From Bacillus carboniphilus (lineage in GTDB: Bacteria > Bacillota > Bacilli > Bacillales > JAIVKR01): 64,000 bases of DNA. A program made the translations under genes and the position numbers. Positions 63,434 through 64,000 of this stretch are shown piece by piece. Position 1 is the first letter of the stretch. Each line of letters opens with the position of its first letter. The stretch lies in contig NZ_CP129013.1 in the NCBI RefSeq assembly GCF_020524035.2, positions 558,001 to 622,000 on the forward strand. The letters run 5' to 3'. The notes beneath the pieces are model-generated. The model saw only the letters and a list, made by a program, of their open reading frames with translations, searched no databases and was not told the origin of the DNA.

Positions 63434-63907
63434 TTAATTAGAGTCAAACGACAGTGTTGGAGCAGGAATAATGGTTTTTTCAATACCTAGAGCCATTTCT
63501 AAGTCAATGGCATGCTCTTGTTCTTGAGTAGCAATTTCCCGAATTTTTTCAGAGGAATCATACATTCCAAGAGACTCAAGCTGATTTATTCTTTGTAAAT
63601 ATCGGTGGATTGCATCGTATTCCCCTTGTAAATCTTGGCGAAGCATGTCGATATTGTCGAGTGAAGTTGATACCGGAGCCACTTGTGTCATGGGAATACC
63701 ACCTAAATATTGAATGAGTTCATTTAAAATGATTGCATGACCAAACTCATCTTTAGCGTGTTCATTTAATTCTTCTGCGATTGTAAAGTAAGCTGCCCCT
63801 TTCAACATATTGGCATGTTGTGCATATTGAACTGCAGCCGCATATTCCCAGGCTAAATCAATATTCAGGCCGTAAACAACTTGTTCAATTCCAGCTTTAT
63901 TTTGCAC
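63434..63907 (-). CDS. ferritin-like diiron protein
   Basis: A 157-residue four-helix bundle related to bacterioferritin and rubrerythrin-type proteins. Metal-ligand motifs are spread over the helices: Glu in DLAWEYAAAVQYAQH, ExxH in EELNEHAKDEFGH, Glu in LQGEYDAIHRYLQR and ExxH in TQEQEHAIDLEMAL. No C-terminal rubredoxin domain. GTG 63907 with AAAGGAGA upstream. Likely iron storage or oxidative-stress function; the exact subfamily is uncertain. Confidence 0.85.
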   Translation of the reverse strand: MQNKAGIEQVVYGLNIDLAWEYAAAVQYAQHANMLKGAAYFTIAEELNEHAKDEFGHAIILNELIQYLGGIPMTQVAPVSTSLDNIDMLRQDLQGEYDAIHRYLQRINQLESLGMYDSSEKIREIATQEQEHAIDLEMALGIEKTIIPAPTLSFDSN

Positions 63908-64000
63908 TTTTAAATTCTCCTTTCCTTGTTATATCAAAAACATCGTATGTTTAATGACCCAAAAATGACACTGAGGAAAGTATAGATAATAGAAGTGAGG

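Overview
The window reads as a chromosomal segment of a low-GC, endospore-forming Bacillaceae bacterium. Gene order closely follows the ykvY-glcT-ptsGHI-splAB-ykwC-ykwD-pbpH-kinA-patA-ykyB ... ykuE-fadH-ykuI-fsrA-ykuJ-ykuK-darB-ccpC-dapH-dapL-ykuS-ykuU-ykuV region of Bacillus subtilis. Spore genes (splAB, pbpH, kinA, a second sporulation-type kinase, two YjcZ-type peptides, a Ger(x)C lipoprotein, an AbrB-type regulator) support this. Family and synteny statements come from memory of these families; no database search was run.

Layout: 0-6.9 kb holds a partial M24 peptidase, a phosphofructokinase, a lipoprotein plus two-component system, and a DUF1659/DUF2922/YvrJ cluster. 7-12.6 kb is the glucose PTS locus with its GlcT antiterminator target. 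12.6-24.9 kb has spore photoproduct lyase, envelope genes, a fatty-acid activation/oxidation pair, kinA and patA. 25-35 kb has transporters, regulators, small spore-type peptides and a metal-efflux ATPase. 35-40 kb has polyphosphate and fluoride genes. 40-52 kb is the yku region, including the Fur-controlled small RNA fsrA and the diaminopimelate genes dapH-dapL. 52-56 kb has a kinase, a germination-type lipoprotein and an AbrB-like regulator. 56-60 kb has a CoA-disulfide reductase/rhodanese with a CstR-like persulfide sensor, then a TetR-DUF2269-DoxX operon. 60-64 kb has an antibiotic-resistance-type ABC-F gene with a leader hairpin, small unknown proteins and a ferritin-like protein.

Two things stand out beyond the conserved core. 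First, about a dozen conserved genes (pfkA, ptsG, ptsI, an MFS gene, cadA, ppx, ccpC, cdr and others) are each broken by one-base indels, mostly in short homopolymers, with strong conservation on both sides. This looks more like unpolished sequence than gene decay. Second, a family of non-coding MITE-like elements ending in GTTCAAAAAG is present in four copies of about 340 or about 157 bp. One interrupts a DUF2269 gene whose frame is restored exactly by its removal, and another sits about 20 bp upstream of the fsrA promoter. No CRISPR array, tRNA, rRNA, transposase or prophage gene was seen. I did not find a convincing wholly new system. The strongest leads are the MITE family, the fsrA locus and the CstR/cdr persulfide module.
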